The notes beneath the pieces are model-generated. The model searched no databases. It saw only the letters and a list, made by a program, of their open reading frames with translations, and was not told where the DNA came from. The translations under genes and the position numbers were made by a program. Positions 62,886-64,000 of a stretch of DNA of 64,000 bases are shown piece by piece; positions within the stretch are counted from its first letter, which is position 1, and each line of letters begins with the position of its first letter. Origin of the DNA: UBA11795 sp964652755 (GTDB lineage Bacteria > Chloroflexota > Dehalococcoidia > Lucifugimonadales > UBA826); contig CAZZBP010000001.1 in the NCBI GenBank assembly GCA_964652755.1, positions 62,001 to 126,000 on the forward strand, given 5' to 3'.

Positions 62886-63572
62886 TTAAAGGAGCCTGAC
62901 CTCAGGTTCTATACACTCAGGATTATTGTTGGTAGGCGTGTTAACAAGTTTGGAGACATCCCACGATTCGAAATAATCGCTTGGCAATTCTTCTAGCAGC
63001 TCCTTAATTTCTTCAGGATCGTTTTTTGAGGAATCGAGCCATTTTCTTTCGTTGTCTTTTTGAAGTATGAGAGGCATTCTATCGTGAATGTTCTTCATGA
63101 AAGAATTGGCAGTCATAGTGAGTATAGTGCAAGAATGAATATCTCTCCCTTCAGGGTTGTTCCAGCTTTCCCAAAGACCGGCGAACGCAAAAGGGTTCCC
63201 GCCTTTCATCTGGATTCTAGTAGGTTGTTTTCCGGTGGGAGTCTTTCTCCACTCATAGAAACCGTCTGCTAATATGAGGCATCTTCTTTTTCGGAATGCT
63301 GAACGGAAGCTAGGTTTTTCTGAGGCTGTCTCCGATCGAGCATTGATCATTCGGATTCCCATAGAAGTATTCTTTGCCCAAGCAGGAATGAGTCCCCATC
63401 TCATAAAGTCCGCTTTAACTTGCCTGGTGCGCCCTGGCATACTTCTTACTGTGAGTACGAGCTGGGTTGGAGCTATATTATAGCTAGGGGATACGTTAAC
63501 AGGAAAAGAATTGAGACCGAATCTATCGGTAAGTTCTTTCAGGCTTGTAGAGAGCGTGAATCTTCCACACAT
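62886..63572 (-). CDS. YedK/HMCES-type abasic-site DNA-protein crosslinking enzyme
   Basis: The 228-residue SRAP-domain protein begins 'MCGRF'; after Met removal Cys2 forms a thiazolidine crosslink with abasic sites in single-stranded DNA, protecting them at forks. The other signatures are 'YNIAPTQ', 'MRWGLIPAWAKN', 'NARSETASEKPSF', 'GFYEWRK' and 'IHDRMP'. A weak TATAT run just before the ATG, with no Shine-Dalgarno, may indicate a leaderless transcript. Confidence 0.93.
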   Translation of the reverse strand: MCGRFTLSTSLKELTDRFGLNSFPVNVSPSYNIAPTQLVLTVRSMPGRTRQVKADFMRWGLIPAWAKNTSMGIRMINARSETASEKPSFRSAFRKRRCLILADGFYEWRKTPTGKQPTRIQMKGGNPFAFAGLWESWNNPEGRDIHSCTILTMTANSFMKNIHDRMPLILQKDNERKWLDSSKNDPEEIKELLEELPSDYFESWDVSKLVNTPTNNNPECIEPEVRLL

Positions 63573-63637
63573 AATTTAGATATAGACTTTAATATGATCG
63601 GCAGGAGATGCCAATACAATAGTGAAAGTCTTAACTC

Positions 63638-63784
63638 CTAATCTGTCAGTTGTCTTAGCCTTGGAACTAATCTATTCCGAAGCCAGTCACCGGCGAAGTT
63701 AAGAGACATCGCCACCATAAATATGGTTAGCCCAGGGAACACTGTAAGCCGCCACGCTGAGGCTAGAAGGGGGTTTTTAAGGCA
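63638..63784 (-). pseudogene. C-terminal remnant of an ABC-transporter permease (DppC-like)
   Basis: The minus-strand frame between two stops encodes 48 residues that end exactly like oligopeptide/dipeptide ABC permeases: 'NPLLASAWRLTVFPGLTIF' followed by 'MSLNFAGDWLRNRLVPRL'. No start codon or upstream permease sequence exists: the frame is closed by TAA at 63785-63787, and beyond it lies a terminator and another gene. This appears to be a remnant left by a deletion or rearrangement. Confidence 0.75.
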
Positions 63785-63813
63785 TTAAGAGTCCCTGTTT
63801 CAGACCGTAAAAG

Positions 63814-63850
63814 AAAAGAGACCAGTATATTTTGAATACTGGTCTCTTTT
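63814..63850. terminator. Strong symmetric (bidirectional) terminator
   Basis: A perfect 15-bp inverted repeat (AAAAGAGACCAGTAT / ATACTGGTCTCTTTT, 7-base loop) carries A-runs on one flank and T-runs on the other, so it can stop transcription from both sides. It serves the minus-strand gene ending at 63895. Confidence 0.85.
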
Positions 63851-63894
63851 CTGATTCCGCGCTAAGGGCGTGGGCTCCGTTTGTCGAAAAGGGC

Positions 63895-64000
63895 CTAGAC
63901 GTTTTCTTCTGATTCTCCCTCACCTTCTTCGCCTTCTCCACCTTCTTCACCTTCTTCACCTTCTTCACCTTCGATCTCGGGTTCGCTCTCTATTCGTGGG
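63895..64000 (-). CDS. 3' end of a gene with a Gly-Glu-rich acidic tail (partial)
   Basis: The window cuts this minus-strand gene; only the last ~34 codons are seen. They encode 'EPEIEGEEGEEG' and further GEE-type repeats, ending 'SEENV' at a TAG. Acidic tails of this kind occur on several ribosomal and chaperone proteins, but the product cannot be named. A strong terminator lies 45 bp downstream. Confidence 0.6.
   Translation of the reverse strand, partial: PRIESEPEIEGEEGEEGEEGGEGEEGEGESEENV
63922..63966. repeat. Nine-base tandem repeat (ACCTTCTTC type)
   Basis: Five tandem 9-mers, the last three (63940-63966) identical, encode Gly-Glu-Glu units on the minus strand in the acidic tail of the partial gene. 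Confidence 0.85.

Noticed and set aside
63777..63968. Lys-rich 63-codon minus-strand frame
   Set aside because: It is a frame-shifted reading of the Gly-Glu repeat tail and runs through the terminator hairpin.

Overview
The window looks like a contiguous piece of a bacterial chromosome, roughly mid-40s % G+C by eye, densely packed with genes on both strands. It has no rRNA, tRNA, CRISPR array, insertion sequence or phage module that I can see. The gene set points to a Chloroflexota genome of Dehalococcoidia/SAR202 type. This is inferred from gene content, not from a phylogeny: alternative-complex-III-like NrfD subunits, an LLM-class (F420/FMN) oxidoreductase and a deazaflavin-type split-barrel protein, a class II (B12) ribonucleotide reductase with NrdR, a CoxG-like protein, several SDR, crotonase and enolase-superfamily paralogues, and rsmH-ftsA-ftsZ with no murein genes between them.

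Layout. 0-4.2 kb: membrane and cytochrome subunits of a quinol-oxidising complex (two NrfD-like proteins, a DUF3341 subunit, a monohaem lipoprotein cytochrome c). 4.3-9.7 kb: LLM oxidoreductase and acpS, divergent from folD, then dnaJ-prmA-rsmE. 9.8-16.4 kb (minus strand): an orphan P-loop protein, gpsA-plsY-der, argF, trmD and a MogA/MoaB protein. 16.6-25.9 kb (plus strand): rsmH-ftsA-ftsZ, nrdR with two NrdR-box-like sites upstream, nrdJ, a PdxA-family gene, proC, yggT. 25.9-29.0 kb (minus strand): a DUF167 gene, a degenerate SDR with an in-frame TGA, an intact SDR, birA and a deazaflavin-type gene. 29.2-35.9 kb: a TPP enzyme, a TlpA-like thioredoxin, hydrolases, a crotonase, coxG, an AIR-synthase-like protein and a HAD hydrolase. 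35.9-41.6 kb: mfd, a thioredoxin-like lipoprotein and a DAO-type FAD oxidoreductase. 41.7-48.1 kb: a sugar-acid-type region with an MFS transporter, two enolase-superfamily enzymes, a broken UxuA-type mannonate dehydratase, a crotonase and a C26 peptidase. 48.3-56 kb: gyrA, an AlkA-type glycosylase, a cyclase-family hydrolase, a GarR-like reductase, an RraA-like aldolase and a D-2-hydroxyacid dehydrogenase. 55.9-61.3 kb: dgt, two small unknown genes, dnaG and rpoD. 61.3-64 kb: an interrupted DUF362 gene, a small unknown gene, a YedK/HMCES-type protein, the tail of an ABC permease, a strong symmetric terminator and the 3' end of a gene with a Gly-Glu-rich tail.

The most notable signals are regulatory DNA and gene decay. 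Two NrdR-box-like sites 31 bp apart precede nrdR itself. A perfect 21-bp palindrome lies between the MFS and enolase genes. A 7-11-7 inverted repeat encloses the -10 of a good garR promoter. At least four genes are interrupted or truncated: an SDR (TGA where Trp is expected), a UxuA-type gene (four lesions), a DUF362 gene (TAA after a conserved N-terminal strand) and an ABC permease (only the last ~48 residues). A TlpA-like gene appears to start at a non-canonical ATT, which restores an N-terminal membrane anchor. I found no clearly new multi-gene defence or biosynthetic system. All product calls rest on motif and family recognition by eye, without database searches.
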